From Paramyrothecium sp. XJ0827 (Eukaryota > Ascomycota > Sordariomycetes > Hypocreales > Stachybotryaceae): DNA of 64,000 nt. Position 1 is the stretch's first letter; each line of letters begins with the position of its first letter. The DNA lies in assembly GCA_020881915.1 (NCBI GenBank), contig JAJFPB010000012.1, forward strand, positions 434,001 through 498,000, written 5' to 3'. This document shows, piece by piece, positions 22,030 through 34,004 of this stretch. The notes below the pieces were generated by a model. The model was not told where the DNA came from, did not search any database, and saw nothing but the letters and a program-made list of their open reading frames with translations. The position numbers and the translations under genes were made by a program.

Positions 22030-22841
22030 GTTGCTGGATAACACGGCGCAGTTGGTGATGCTTAGGTCAGGGCGAAAGTCTGGTCTGTTGAAGAGAGATG
22101 CGTGGTGTAATAATGGCCTGTGGGAATGGGCTGTAATACTCACTTGAAGAGTGTTTCTATTCAATCACTGTCGGCCTTCTCCAGGTTTCCATTTTCTCGT
22201 GGTAGAATGTTCAGAGCCGATATGCAGGAATGTTGTGGCATGATGTGTGCTTCTCCTTTGGGACTCCGCCTCCGAAAGGTGACCGGTTCCGTTTCAGTGA
22301 GTCGGAAAACAACCCAAACATGGCCAAATGCCGAACTGTGCTTCGCTCGTCCAAGAATCCGGGCACTTTGCTCTACCATGAGGACTGCAAGTCTTTTCCT
22401 GAAGGGTTCTGTGGGCTCAGATGGACGGGGCTCGTGCCTCGACCTCAGCCAGCCGCCCAGTTACACTTTGACGGACAATAATTGAGTCAACCTTACGGTG
22501 TTGGCGATGCGACCATGCAAGGGGGAACCAACACGTAACAGTGCGGCTGATGAGTCAATTAATCACCGTGACGGGAAGTATGGGCAGTAGCGGAATAGCC
22601 AACAGTCTCTCATTGTGGAGAGAGGATGGGCGAGACTCTCATGAATACCTATCCAGAGATCCTGTACTAGGTAGAAGAAGCATGTGCATTTGCACTGATC
22701 TTCACGATATTGAGAACAATGATCAAAGCGAAAGCACCGGCTGTCCATATTATCTTTGATCTAAAGACGTAAGATTGGAAACAAGAAGCTTTGTCCCAAG
22801 ACGCGTGTAACGACCCAATCGATCTAACCCTAACTCCAAGT
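22030..22841. other. Intergenic between FAD monooxygenase and AflR-like regulator
   Basis: Upstream region of the monooxygenase gene and 3' flank of the regulator gene. No gene is supported. It contains one perfect match to the AflR-type half-palindrome, listed separately. Confidence 0.5.
22432..22442. promoter_or_regulatory. TCGN5CGA site (AflR-type motif) upstream of the FAD monooxygenase
   Basis: TCG-TGCCT-CGA lies 403 bp upstream of the monooxygenase start codon. This is the published AflR consensus, and an AflR-like protein is encoded next door. With six fixed bases the motif is expected about 16 times by chance in this window, so support is weak. Confidence 0.25.
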
Positions 22842-24317
22842 CTACAGTAGGTCCGCCAATACAGCATCCAGCTCGTCCACTATCCCTCGTAGCTGCCGGG
22901 CTTGATCCCGCGCAGGCTTGTATAGGAGGCCATTCATCAGCTCCACCATCATGCCCTCCTCGATGAAGATCTTGTCCCGGTCGTCCATGATTTTGCGGCC
23001 GCCCGCCGCCTTGCCCTTCGCATAGTGGCCGCGCGCGCCGGTGACGACCCGCAGGTCGAGCGGCAGCCCAAGGGCGCTCTCTGCGCCGCCGAGGGAGGAG
23101 AGCAGCATCGACACGGCGGTCCGGACGCGCGGGGCGGCGTCCCAGCTCGCGCACATGCACGTCTGCCTCAGCTGGCCCAGGCGAAGGCCGCGATACGCGT
23201 GCATGTCCGGGCTGGGTTGGTGGGAGAGGTCATGCTCCGGGTGCGAGATGGCCATGGACTGAGACAGGTACTCCAGCAGACAGCTGAAGACGGACCTGAA
23301 GATCCGGGTGAGGGTCATGTAGCAGGTCACCACTGGCAGGAGCATGTCGAGACGGGAAGGTTTCGGAGACGGCGAGCCGTTTTCCGAGTCATCCGCCTCG
23401 GTGATGATGGCATAAAAGCGCTGCGACAGGAACAGAGCGTCGCCGATGGGAAAGTCTTCGAACTCGCGAGTGGACGAGCTTTGCCTGGCCAGCTGGTTCT
23501 CGTACTGCGACAGCTCGGCCAGCAGCGCCGTCAAGTCCACCAGCGGCTCCGGCCTGTCCATGGCGAAGAAATCCAAGTCCATGGTCACCCCGGCGAGGAA
23601 CGAGTCCTGCGGGTGGACGACCCAGAGATCTTCACCAAACGGGGGGACGAAGCCATCCATGGAGTGGTCGCCCTTGACAGAGCTCATGCTCATCGACGTG
23701 CTCTCTCCGGCATCCGAGTTTGTGTAGTCGACGGGTGTGGTGGAGATGTCTGAGTCAAGCCCAATGAGGGGCTGCTGAAGGGGCATGTCTGGATGCATGT
23801 CTGGATAGAACTGATCTACCATGGGAGAGCCAGAGTCCAACAGCTGATCAAAGTCTGCTATCAATGGTTCATTGCCGGTGGCTGCCATGGTATCGGATGG
23901 CTGCGGTGTTCTGGGACTCCGCTTGGCCGTCTTATTGCTGCCATCGCTGTGACTCGCAGTCGCCGTCCCCGTCGCATCGACGGCGGATGACTCGGTGGTG
24001 GAGGGCAGATTGTGGGTGTTGATAAAGAGCGACAGGGTGCCGGTGCCCGGTAGTTCCTTGTCCTTATTGCGGGCAGGATTCGAGGTGGTATCGCCGCCCC
24101 CGTTCTTGGCTGTGCGTCCGATCCGCGAGCGTCGGCTAAAGACGCACGATGTGGGCTCCTTCAACCTCAAGCACCGCTGGCACGGCGCCGCCCCGTACGT
24201 GCCCGACGAGGGCACGCAGCGCAGCTTCTGTGCCCGGCAGCGGTCGCACGAGGCCCGGAGCGGCGGGACGGGGGTGTTGTTGGGGTTTTCGGTGCTCATG
24301 ATGGCTTCCACCGCCAT
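22842..24317 (-). CDS. AflR-like Zn2Cys6 transcription factor, 491 aa
   Basis: Single exon. The binuclear zinc cluster is near the N-terminus: SCDRCRAQKLRC, an 11-residue loop, then PCQRCLRLKEPTSC, followed by the basic RRSRIGR segment. The arrangement, the linker, and a C-terminal regulatory part (SRLDMLLPVVTCYMTLTRIF, HAYRGLRLGQLRQTCMC, then MLLSSLGGAESALGLP) match the AflR-type regulators of polyketide clusters. The middle is Ser/Thr/Asp-rich and probably disordered. Two in-frame ATGs are possible, 24317 (MAVEAI) and 24299 (MSTENP); the second is nearer the usual spacing to the first Cys. It is probably nuclear and the local activator of the cluster. AflR-type proteins mostly govern non-reducing PKS clusters, whereas the PKS here is highly reducing. 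Confidence 0.9.
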   Translation of the reverse strand: MAVEAIMSTENPNNTPVPPLRASCDRCRAQKLRCVPSSGTYGAAPCQRCLRLKEPTSCVFSRRSRIGRTAKNGGGDTTSNPARNKDKELPGTGTLSLFINTHNLPSTTESSAVDATGTATASHSDGSNKTAKRSPRTPQPSDTMAATGNEPLIADFDQLLDSGSPMVDQFYPDMHPDMPLQQPLIGLDSDISTTPVDYTNSDAGESTSMSMSSVKGDHSMDGFVPPFGEDLWVVHPQDSFLAGVTMDLDFFAMDRPEPLVDLTALLAELSQYENQLARQSSSTREFEDFPIGDALFLSQRFYAIITEADDSENGSPSPKPSRLDMLLPVVTCYMTLTRIFRSVFSCLLEYLSQSMAISHPEHDLSHQPSPDMHAYRGLRLGQLRQTCMCASWDAAPRVRTAVSMLLSSLGGAESALGLPLDLRVVTGARGHYAKGKAAGGRKIMDDRDKIFIEEGMMVELMNGLLYKPARDQARQLRGIVDELDAVLADLL

Positions 24318-27300
24318 TGAAGTACTGCAAGGGGTTGGCACCCACTTAGACGTCAAGCCTTACACAAGAGGGTTAATTCTGGCGAGGAGCAGGGATTGGG
24401 TGCTCGTCCGCGAGTGGGTCGAAGAATGCCAGCAGCCTTCTCGTCTGTATTAAGTTCGGTTTGTGAAAGATATCCTTTCCGCCAAGGTAGTGCCAAGCTG
24501 ACTCTGCTTTCTACGCTGAACAAAGCTCTGTCCGGTCAGTGGCCAAGAAGCAACGGGTAGAAACACGGTGAAGCCGGGAAGTTGAAGGCTACTATTCCCT
24601 GAGACGCCATTTCTGGAGGGGTCTCGGTGGCCTTATTTAGCTGCTTGATTTCTCGTGGCTTCTGATGTCGCACAGGGGTGTCAAATCGCACGGGTGGCCC
24701 CTGCAACCTCCCTTGGCCGCCGCCGATGTCGATTCCCAGCTCCAAGAGCCGAGCAGCGAGACGAAATGGGCAAATAATCACGGGCGTTAAGGGCCTGATT
24801 CGCGAGAGGCCGGCACTGCGGCGTGTCATGGAAGTGCGCGTAGAGGGCGATGATTTCCCCTTTCCAGCTAAAACCCACAGGATAAGAATCATGGTCCGCA
24901 ACGCTATCTTACATCGGCCAGCCACCCCTCCCCCTTGTTCCTGATGCACCCCACTAGCAGGGGCGTCGAGCACGCCTGTAGCTGAAGGGGTTTAGCAGGA
25001 GAAATAGTTGGAGCAGGCAACTTAGGGTCCCTGTGGCTTCTCAAGTCTCAGCGAGTTCGTGAGAGCCGCGCGAACCGTTACAAGTTGCCTTCCACGATAT
25101 CCGCATTGTCTCGGAAACACCCATATTTTCACGTGGCTCGCTGCCCCTATGCTCTTGCATCTGGTCCATAGGCTATCCAGCTTCACCGGTCTCAGGAATA
25201 TTACGGGTGAATTACCTGCTCAGAGGGCGCTTACTCCAAGGACCTGGGACGACCAGGAATGCAGGTCGGCAGTCGGGATATCTCGCCTTCACGCCACATG
25301 AGCTGCATGAACATGTCTGATCGCCTTGGCCTCAGCAATACGGACGATACGGCCGAGCACGGCGGCCGCCCGACGACTGTTAGTTGAAAGATTGGGGCGG
25401 AAGTAGACGCTGTGGGTCTCGTCGTTCATAGTCAAGCATCTAGGCGCTCTTGGCCCGACGACTTTGGCAGAGTTGTCACTTGCATCTACAACTCACTCCT
25501 TGGGTTGATTGAAATGACCCACCAAAAGCCAAGAGAGGGGTGGAAGCCAGCAGATAGCCTATCTGCATGCTTGGACCGAGGACGCCTGAGCGTCACCTGG
25601 GCAGGGCATGCAACAAAACGGTCAAGATCGTTGACGACATCGCCCGGAACATGATGTTGTGGCATGGTGATAACCTGCGGGAACATCCGTGAGCTCTCCG
25701 GAGAGTGTCGTACAACGCTTCCATGAGCCGGCATGCTCGTGCATCAAGCCGGGTGCTTGGTGCTGATACGGGGATTGCCAACTTGGGAGGACAAACCGGA
25801 GTTGACGGTCCTTCCTCCAGACTCTTCCCCGTGCAGCTCGCCGACCCCCCACACCCCACCCAAGGGAACTGGGCTTGCAGGAATGCTGGACTGGTCCCTG
25901 TCGCCATGGGGCCCTCGGCCTTGCCAAGACACCGTGGGCGGAAGGAAGCCGGCACGAAACTCGCACAACGGCTCCCAATCGTTGACGGCCCAAGCTCGAC
26001 GCCACCACGCTACTGAGAGGATCCGAAGTGCGAACCACCGTTGAGTTTGGCCGTGGAATGGTGACAAGTCCGTGCCCGTTGTTGCTGACGGTCCGGAACG
26101 GGGCCATGGTATGGGCTCTACCACGTCCCCAGGAAACAACCGCACATCTCTTGCGACCATTTGGAAGAATGGCAGACACCAGACGGTCTTTCTTTGGATG
26201 CCCGAAGATCATCCTCCAAGACTTCTCAACGGAGGCTGGGGCTGTTGTGGCTTTCCGCGCTGCAACCCCTTTCGCAAGCCACGGGCAACTCGTGCTGCAG
26301 CACGGCCAGACACAGGATTGTTGGAGCAAAGGTCCTTCCTCAATACCCCCGAGCTGAGACGCGCGAGCCAGAAGATGGACAGAGGCACAGACGAATATGG
26401 GGAGACTCGTCATGATCGACAAGTAGGAGGGTGCGGCTCCCGGATGGCTCCCGTAAGGCCCACGGGCGCACTCGCACTGCACGCGTGTCACGTAGCATTG
26501 CCTGTGTTCGTCGCTGGATCGTAAGTTACCCAAACGCAATCATCGCTCAGGGAGCTGGTAAGCTTGCGTGGGTGTGTTTCAATTGCTACGCTGTGCCACA
26601 TGTATCTGAAGAACCCAGGGGCCTAGAACTGGACGAGTGCCAACCAGATCCACCTCGTCTTCCTTTCAGCACCATTCGCTTCGACACCCGCCCACGCATC
26701 CATTGCTGGAACCGGCGAGACGATGCTACGGCGTCCTCACACAGCAGCCACCCTTCAGCCTATTCGACGGTGGGGTGGGGAAGGCGATGATGCAACACCC
26801 TTCCATTGCAGCATCTTACCCAGCACCCACAGGTGGAGATCGGACTCGTACGACCGAGGAGGGGGGCTTACGCGCGCAGGGTGTGCCTTTGGAAGAGCAG
26901 TGCCGAACCCACCGAGCGTGGCTGCAATAGGGAGGGGAGACTTGCAGGGTCTGATTCCTCCGAGCCTTCAATTGAGTCGTTTTCTGGAAGACCTTGTCTC
27001 AATTGTTGCAGTTGAGAAGCCATCTTCTGCACACTCGCCTAATAAGTAGAGTTAATTATGACATTTTACTGCATGTATGGCCCCTGTCAGCCCCTGTCCA
27101 CGTCTCCAGGGTTCGTTTTGAATGGGGCTGCCAAACGTACAGCCCGTCCTCACTACCCTGCAAGTATTTGCAATGGTGATGTTTCTATTGGCGGTTGACT
27201 TTTCGGCCTTTTTGGAGAGAGCCTGCCACATGATTGAACTTGCATCATAACTATTACTATTTGTAGTGTATTGTATACTACGGCATCTTGGCTTTTCCGC

Positions 27301-27523
27301 CAATGATCAATTTGAGTGGAATTGTTTGAACATGACCCTGAAGGGGTGTATATGCAGCCTGGTTGCCAAGAGTCTTAGTGACGGGGCGGACTCTCAACGC
27401 CGAACTACTGCGGCTAGATCCGCCCAAACCACGGGCTTGGCCGTGACTGGTAAGGCTGAGCATGGGTGAGCCGAGCCATGTGTCGCAGAGATTGACATTC
27501 CCCGTTCATTCTGGGGAAAACAT
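24318..27523. other. 3.2 kb stretch without a supported gene
   Basis: Lies between two genes on the minus strand, so it forms the whole upstream region of the AflR-like regulator. From 25.6 to 27.0 kb stop codons are unusually rare on both strands. The largest open frame is the minus-strand 25622-26539, whose composition (Arg, Trp, Ser, Pro, Cys-rich) is unlike a folded protein. I see no domain, splice structure, transposon end or RNA gene. Candidates are a long regulatory region, a long non-coding RNA or an old GC-rich insertion. Confidence 0.4.
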
Positions 27524-29242
27524 TTAAGCCAGGATGACAGTAGTCTTGGCGCGGAGCCGTTCTCCATATTTGTAAAACAGAATTGGGAAGGGCACAAAGG
27601 CCAGCGCCAGGAATCCCAATAAAGAGTTGCCCCATCCGTACCCCAGAGTCTTGTACATGCTGGGCCCAGCTAGGGGCAAGAATGTGCCCAGGATGTACCG
27701 CAGCAGCAAGTTTGCGCCGAGCGCCGAGGCCGCCGCGGATGACCCAAAGAGGTCGACCAAGTAGAGCTGCACCGGCATCTGACAAAAATGTGTTAGACAA
27801 TGCCTCCATTCTGGATGGGGAAGAGGAGGGAGGTGTGCTCACAAGGACGAAAAAAGCGCCGTAGCCAATGAAGACGGTGCCGAGGATGGGCACTATCCAG
27901 TGAACCCTGTACTCGGCCGTCCAGCCGTAAATGAACAGGCCGACGGCCGAGAAGGGGCTGAACCAGATCATGGGCAAAAGTCTCTGCTCCGGCGGTGGAG
28001 GCTTCCCCTTGAGCTGCGCCATCATAGACCTGTTCATGACATTGAAGACAACCACGCCTAACACCAAGGCGACGCCCAGGCCCAAGTACGCCAGCCCGGA
28101 CACGGCCGTGGAGAAGCCATACTGGCCCTCAAAGACGGTGGTGAACGTGGTGAACAAGAGATACAGGATGCCGAAAACGAGTCCCACGTAGAGGGAGAGC
28201 ACCAGAAGGATTGGGGAGCGGACGAGGAGGACGGCCGGGCGGACGAGCGCACGAGTGAGCATCTGGCGCGGGGTGAAGGGCAGTGTGAGCTTCGATCGCA
28301 GGTCCGGGTTGCCGGTCGAAACCCGGAGACGGGCTGCCTTGCGCTCGAGGAGGATCCTGGGATGCGTCTCGCGGAGGACGACAAGGGCGGTTATCGCCGT
28401 GCCGCCCGCCACGGCAGCCAAAACCCAGAACGTCCAGCGCCAGCCTTTGCTTGCGACAACAAAGCCTCCGATGACAGGGCCCAAGACCTAAAGACGAACG
28501 AGAGTTAGACCTTTTGCAACTGCAAAGGGGACCATGGAGAAGAAGAAGAAACATGACGCACCGGTCCCGTCAGCGGCCCCAGGCTGAACAGAGTCATGGC
28601 CCAGCTCCGCTGAGTGGGGTGGGTGAGATCCGCGATGGAGCCGGCGCCGAGGGCCATGGGCGTGCCGCCAGCGCATCCGGAGATGAACCTGAACATCATG
28701 AACTGAGCAGTGCTCGTGCTCAGCGCGCTGCCCACCACGAAGGCCACGAAGACGAGGTTCGTGGCGTGGTAGACGACCAGGCGGCCGTACACCTCGCTCA
28801 GCGGGGAGATGACCATGGGGCCCAGGGCTATGCCCAGCACGTAGAGGGTGATGGCGAGGGTGCTGACTGTCTCGGAGGTAATGTGCAAGTCGACGGCGAG
28901 CCCGCCGACGCCGGGTGCGAACATGGTCGGGGCCAGGTTGCTGCAGAGGGAATGTTTTGTTAGCAACAACAGACGAAACAAACGACACGACTATGAGTCT
29001 GAGGCATGAGAAATGTGTTCTTACGTGACGAGGCCGAGGATGGAAACCACGACGATGTGCGCCCAGCGCTTGCGGACAGTCCAGTTGAGAGGGTTTGCGG
29101 CATCATCGGGTCCGTCCCAGTCGACGATGGTAGCATCGACATTGTCTTCAGCATCCTGAGTTGGGCCGGCCTCGTTGATGACGCCTTCGCTCTCCTGCAT
29201 CGAGGAGCTGCTTCTTTCTTCCTTGATCATTGCGTCCGTCAT
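27524..29242 (-). CDS. MFS drug/metabolite exporter (DHA1 type), four exons, 498 aa
   Basis: Exons are 29242-29025, 28940-28562, 28487-27843 and 27778-27524; phases agree throughout. A cytosolic acidic N-terminus ends in the family signature DDAANPLNW, and about 12 hydrophobic segments follow. Motif A-like SPLSEVYGR lies after TM2, an RFISGCAGG segment in TM4 and motif C (LGPVIGGF) in TM5. Such DHA1 transporters expel drugs and secondary metabolites across the plasma membrane by proton antiport. It is divergent from the second Zn2Cys6 gene, with a shared 1.1 kb promoter. It is the likely exporter or self-protection gene of the PKS product. Confidence 0.95.
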
Positions 29243-30326
29243 TGCGAAGCAAGTGAGCCCGCCTGAAGCGCAATTGTGTAAGGGTGATAGTTATTGGGGC
29301 ACCTTGCCGGTGCAATTGTCATAACGCGATTGCCTTGAAGACGCTCACAGATGACCAGGGGTCCTCCTATTTATTTTTCTTGGCAAAGGGGGGTGCTACT
29401 TGAAAAAAAACTTGTGAAAAAGCTAGACAGCAAATGTCGGATGGTGGTAAGGTGATGGGTGTTAGATGTTGAATGGCTGGATGAACAGAGATGACGTCCA
29501 CCACGTAAGAGTATCTCGTCAGATGGATGGAGGAAAGAAAGAGGAAAAGAAACGACATCGGAGATAGAGGAGAAATTAGACTTCATCGGACCACGAGCAC
29601 ACGTCCATCACCGGTCGCAAAGGACATTGTAGGCCGTCGCGACAACGTAGCGAGCCCACAACCGTCTCTTCCAATCCCAACACGATGCGATTTTGGTGTG
29701 GGTGCACCAGGTACCTCAGTAGTGCGCATCTCATGCCCCATGTCCATGTCCATGCCCGGCACATCCCTTCTTGGCGTGCGTCCGCTGGGGCTAGCTGCCC
29801 GCGCGCCATCGCCAAGGCCAGAGTGGCCCGCGGACGATCGGACCCTTACGCCCTCGGCCACTGCTGCCCGTCGACGCTTGGCGCCGGAACCGGGGGGGGG
29901 ACGCTACTGGGACAGAGTTGGTGTGAGCGATCCTTAGGGGGGTCCGGGGGAAGCCCATGACACGCACGTGGCGGTGGATGGCGCCAAGGAAGGGAGGGCG
30001 ATGGCCGTGGAGCATGGAGCATCGGACCCTTTATGTCCGCCGCGTATCGCCCCCATTCAATTCGCTGCCTTGTGAGGGTACAAATGGGCGAATGAGAATG
30101 CGTGGGGGTCTCATCTCGGGTATTCCCAGCCGCCGCCGTTGGGTTGGATCATTGGTTGTCAGCATGGGCATCAGGCCATTCCAGGGCGAGTCTCTGTCCC
30201 GTCGCCTCTGCATAACCAGTATTGATTGACTTGCCGCGCCCTGCCCTTGGACCGCGAATCTCTAGTGTCCTTTTCAGGGTCTCGTTGTTTTACTTTTCAG
30301 GGTTTCATCCTGCTCTGCCCGTCCAA
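29243..30326. other. Divergent promoter region between MFS and Zn2Cys6 genes
   Basis: About 1.1 kb with pyrimidine and purine tracts, serving two divergent start codons. A run of G (29890-29900) and several CGG/CCG triplets suit binding by zinc-cluster proteins. Open frames here have no motif. Confidence 0.5.
29586..29596. promoter_or_regulatory. TCGN5CGA site (AflR-type motif) in the MFS/regulator promoter
   Basis: TCG-GACCA-CGA lies 344 bp upstream of the MFS start codon and 731 bp upstream of the second regulator. It fits the AflR consensus but could be chance for the reason given for the other site. Confidence 0.25.
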
Positions 30327-32968
30327 ATGTCGACGTCAAGCCCCCAAGGAGCCCGCGTGCCGGCCGCTGCTCCTCTGGCATCGCCAGTGCCGTCGGTCGG
30401 CCACCCGGACGGCGACTCGGGCTCCCAGGCGCGCGGTGCAAGCCAGCGCCGCGAGAAAGCTCAGCTGTCGTGCAACCTCTGCCGACGACGCAAGTAAGGC
30501 CGTCGAACCGTCTGGGGCTGCTGGCTGCTGCCGTCGCGCGGTTCGACAAAAGAAGAACCATGCGTGCGCGTGACCATCCCGAGAGACTCTGTCCCCCCCC
30601 GTTCAAGACTAACACCGGCGCCCTCCCATGTAGGATGCGATGCGACCGCCAGCAGCCGTGCTCCAACTGCTCCTCGCGAGGTCTGCTGTGCACATACGTC
30701 GACAACACCGCCGTCACCACCTCGATGAAGCCGGCCGCCATGCACAGGCGCATCGTCCAGCTCGAGCGCCTGGTCATGTCGCTGATGCCCGAGTCCGCCA
30801 ACCGGCCGTCCCCGAACGCCAACCCGAACCCGAACCCGGAGGCGCTGTCGAGTCCCGGCGCCGGCCGTTGCGCGAGCCAGGCCAATGCGCCCGCGCCGTC
30901 CTCGACCTCGGACGTGCCCATGGACGTGCGATCTGAGGCCGGCAGCATGCGCGTCAGCGCCTCCGAGCTGCACTACGTCGGTGGCGACCATTGGGCCGCC
31001 ATCATGGACAGCATCGCCGACCTCAAGGATCACTTCGACCGGGAGGAGCAGATCCAGCTGGCGCAGGATGACATGGGCGATTTCGACGGCGACGAGGCCA
31101 TCGCGGAGCCTCAGTCGTCCCATGTTATTCTGCTCTACGGCTATCCTGCGCCGCGCTCCAAGGCGGAGATTCTGGCGGCTTTGCCTCCGAAGAATGCCGT
31201 GGACCGCTACATCTCGCGCTTTTTCAACCGCCTCGATCTAGTACATGGTTGGTGCGCCCTTGTTTTTTTTTTCTTTTTCTTTCTTTTAAACCTGCGTTCA
31301 CAAATAAAATACTGATTAGCTGCAACTCGTAGCCATTGTTCATGGCCCCAATTTCCTCCGCGAGGTACGTTCTGTCTATCTGCCTGATCTCCATGGCGGG
31401 ATTGAGCTGACATCCCCTAGTATGAGGCATTCTGGGCCAATCCGTCAAGCGTTCCCGTCATGTGGCTCGGCCTCCTCTTCAGCATGCTGTGTCTCGCCCT
31501 GGTGGCCTCGGATCCCTCCGATACGGCGCACGGCGACCCGGAGCAACGGTCGCTTCAGATCAACATGTACCGCGAAAAGACGGTGCAGTGTCTCGTCCTC
31601 GGCGAGTACACCAAGTCAGGCCCGTACGTGCTTGAGACGGTCATCAACTACGTGTACATTGAGCTGTGCCTTCGAGGTGACGCCGACAAGGACATCTGGT
31701 CCCTGTTCGCTCTCGAGGTGAACCTGGCCATGCGCGGCGGCTACCATCGCGACCCGCGCCATTTCGCCAACCTCTCACCGCTGCAGAGCGAGATGAGGCG
31801 CAGGCTGTGGGCCACCGTCCTCCAGGGCGACATCCTCATCTCCAGCCAGATGGGAATGCCGCGCATGATCTCTGACTGGAAGTACGACACCGCCGAGCCC
31901 CTGAATCTCAGCGACGCTGATCTTGCTGAGAATCCGGATACCCTGCCCCTCTCCCGGCCCGAGACCGAACATACCGTGGCGCTTGGCATCATAGCGAGGA
32001 GACGCATGTTCGTCGCACTGGGATCCGTTCTCGACATTACGGCGTCGGTTCGCATGTTCGGCCACGCCGAGATGATGAGGGTGGACGCCATTTTGCACAA
32101 GGCGGCCGCGAGCATCCCGCCACCGTTGCAGCCCAAGCCCATGGCTGCCAGCATGACGGACTCTCAGGAAATCATCATGAGCCGTCTGTTCATCCGTCAT
32201 TTGTTCTTCAAAGGGCAGATCATGCTCCACTGCCGCTTTCTCCACACGGAGTCCCCCTCCTCCCAAGAAGACGTTTTCGCGTACTCTCGTACATCTTGCC
32301 TGGACGCCGCGCTCGGCGCGCTCCAGATCCAGCAGATCATCGACGAGGAAACGCGTCCGGGCGGCCAGCTTTACATGATGCGGTGGCGCGTGTCCTCCAT
32401 CATGAACCACACCTTCCTCACGGCGACGATGATCCTGTGCTCCATGCTCCACCGCAGGCAGATGATGGAGCGCGAGGAAGAACTTCTCACGGCACTGCGA
32501 CGGGCCAGGATCGTCTGGATGCGCGCCAGCGCCAGTTCCCAGGAGGCACGAAAGGCTGCCGACACGGTGAGCATCGTGATCGCTAGAGCTGGCGGTGGAT
32601 ATGGGCAAGGCCACGCGGATCTGGGCGGAGGCGGCTTAGGCGACGCGAACCCAGATGGACAAGCGTCAATGCCTAGTTACTCCCAAGCCAATAGTAGCTA
32701 CGGTATCAAAGAAGATGTCGATGACCAAGCTGGCAGACTAGACGATGCCAATGCTGTTTTCGATTGTAAGCAAGTCCACATGCAGATCTTGGAATGAAAA
32801 TTGCACGCTAACCTTGCCACAGTCAACAGTTTCATATCCAGGGGCGTTCTTGGAACATTCACGTCGCCGGACCAAGGGGAGCAGACTTACAACTTTGCGG
32901 GCAACGCGACATACACAGATATGATGCTGGATGAGTGGATGCAGACAACTAGATCTGACATAATTTGA
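30327..32968 (+). CDS. Zn2Cys6 fungal-specific transcription factor, five exons, 767 aa
   Basis: Exons are 30327-30493, 30634-31247, 31333-31364, 31421-32765 and 32823-32968; all phases agree. The zinc cluster is split by intron 1: CNLCRRRK, then MRCDRQQPCSNCSSRGLLC, giving Cx2Cx6Cx5Cx2Cx6C at about residues 50-76. A coiled-coil-like segment (RRIVQLERLVMSLM) follows. The middle homology region (PF04082-type) begins around VDRYISRFFNRLDLVH and includes FLREYEAFW, LEVNLAMRGGYHRDP and MRRRLWATVLQGDILISSQM. Intron 3 isolates a 32-base micro-exon, which is supported by the conserved FLREYEAFW sequence it creates. The Gly-rich tail near residue 685 is variable. It is probably nuclear. It lies between the exporter and the PKS and is a second candidate pathway regulator. 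Confidence 0.93.
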
Positions 32969-34004
32969 AGCATAAATAACTGTAGTTTTGCCATGCGTAC
33001 TATTAAGTGAACATTGGTAAATCCCAAATCCTACATCTAAAGTTGTGGCATAAAACAAGCTCCTAGTTGAACTGGAGATCCACGCATTCCAGCGCAATAC
33101 ATTTGCCAGCTTGAAAACTAGTCCTAGAAGCTGTATCAGTCCTCACGATGCTCCTTTCATTAACCCAAGGCATCTCCAAAATTGGACAGTATAGGCAACC
33201 CGAGCTTCGTAGACGCTCGAGTTGTCGATTCTTGCCCGCTTGCAACACAGTCGGATGCATGTCCAAACGTGGAAGACGAAGCAAAATATTCGGATCCCCC
33301 AGCCCTGCCCAAAGGGGAACGATGCAACAGATGTAACCCCCCATTTGTCCTTGCACTCAGGATTGGGGTGCGGCTGTGCCCTCGGGCTTCCCATCTGGTC
33401 CTTGGCCCCCGACCACCACTTCGCCGTCACAACCTCCGAACCCCCACGAGGGACGTGCAGCCACACCCGGTTCACACCAAGTTCCGCAGATTCGGGAGAA
33501 ACAGTACGGCAGCTTCGTTATGGACGTCTCGGTAGTTTGGCTTTCCCCAAGGAGCAGCCATCCCACCGGCTGTCGTTATCGCGCTTCATCTCATGAACTT
33601 CGGTAATTTCCCGATGCCAACCCTTGTTAGTCTTGGTGTTTGTTCGAGCATATAGGGGCGCATCCCTTGACGACGAACCATGGCATGAAGTCCAAATAAG
33701 CTCTACAACAACAGCTTTCCTCACACCCATATCGGGCGACTCCTCCAAGTTTACTTGCACAAAGGCCCGTTGTCTATGACCGTGGCCGTGTTGACGCTAC
33801 CAACGACTCGCATTAGCAACTCTTGCATCAGCCGAGTTTAGACCTGAACTCCAACGCCCTCGAGGTTCATTTTGAAGAACGGGCACATAGAAACGCCACA
33901 TCTATATATATATCACTGTTCAGAGGCACATGATCCCTTGATCAACTGTTCCTCGTTCAACACGCAGTCACAAAACGCCTACAATTGAATCACATTACGC
34001 CACA
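32969..34004. other. Upstream region of the polyketide synthase gene
   Basis: About 1 kb without a gene. The open frames at 33143-33760 overlap on both strands and carry no motif. Confidence 0.5.
33903..33912 (+). promoter_or_regulatory. TATA element of the polyketide synthase gene
   Basis: An alternating TA run lies about 100 bases before the PKS start codon, a usual distance for a core promoter in filamentous fungi. The leader that follows is C/A-rich. Confidence 0.5.

Noticed and set aside
23025..23753. 242-codon plus-strand frame opposite the AflR-like gene
   Set aside because: Shadow of the GC-rich zinc-cluster regulator on the other strand; Arg/Gly/Val-rich with no domain.
25622..26539. 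305-codon open frame on the minus strand
   Set aside because: Starts at a non-ATG codon context, has implausible composition (Arg/Trp/Ser/Cys/Pro-rich), overlaps long open frames in other phases and shows no motif. Treated as part of the gene-free stretch.
31775..32614. 279-codon minus-strand frame opposite the second regulator
   Set aside because: Antisense of well-supported transcription factor exons; no motif.
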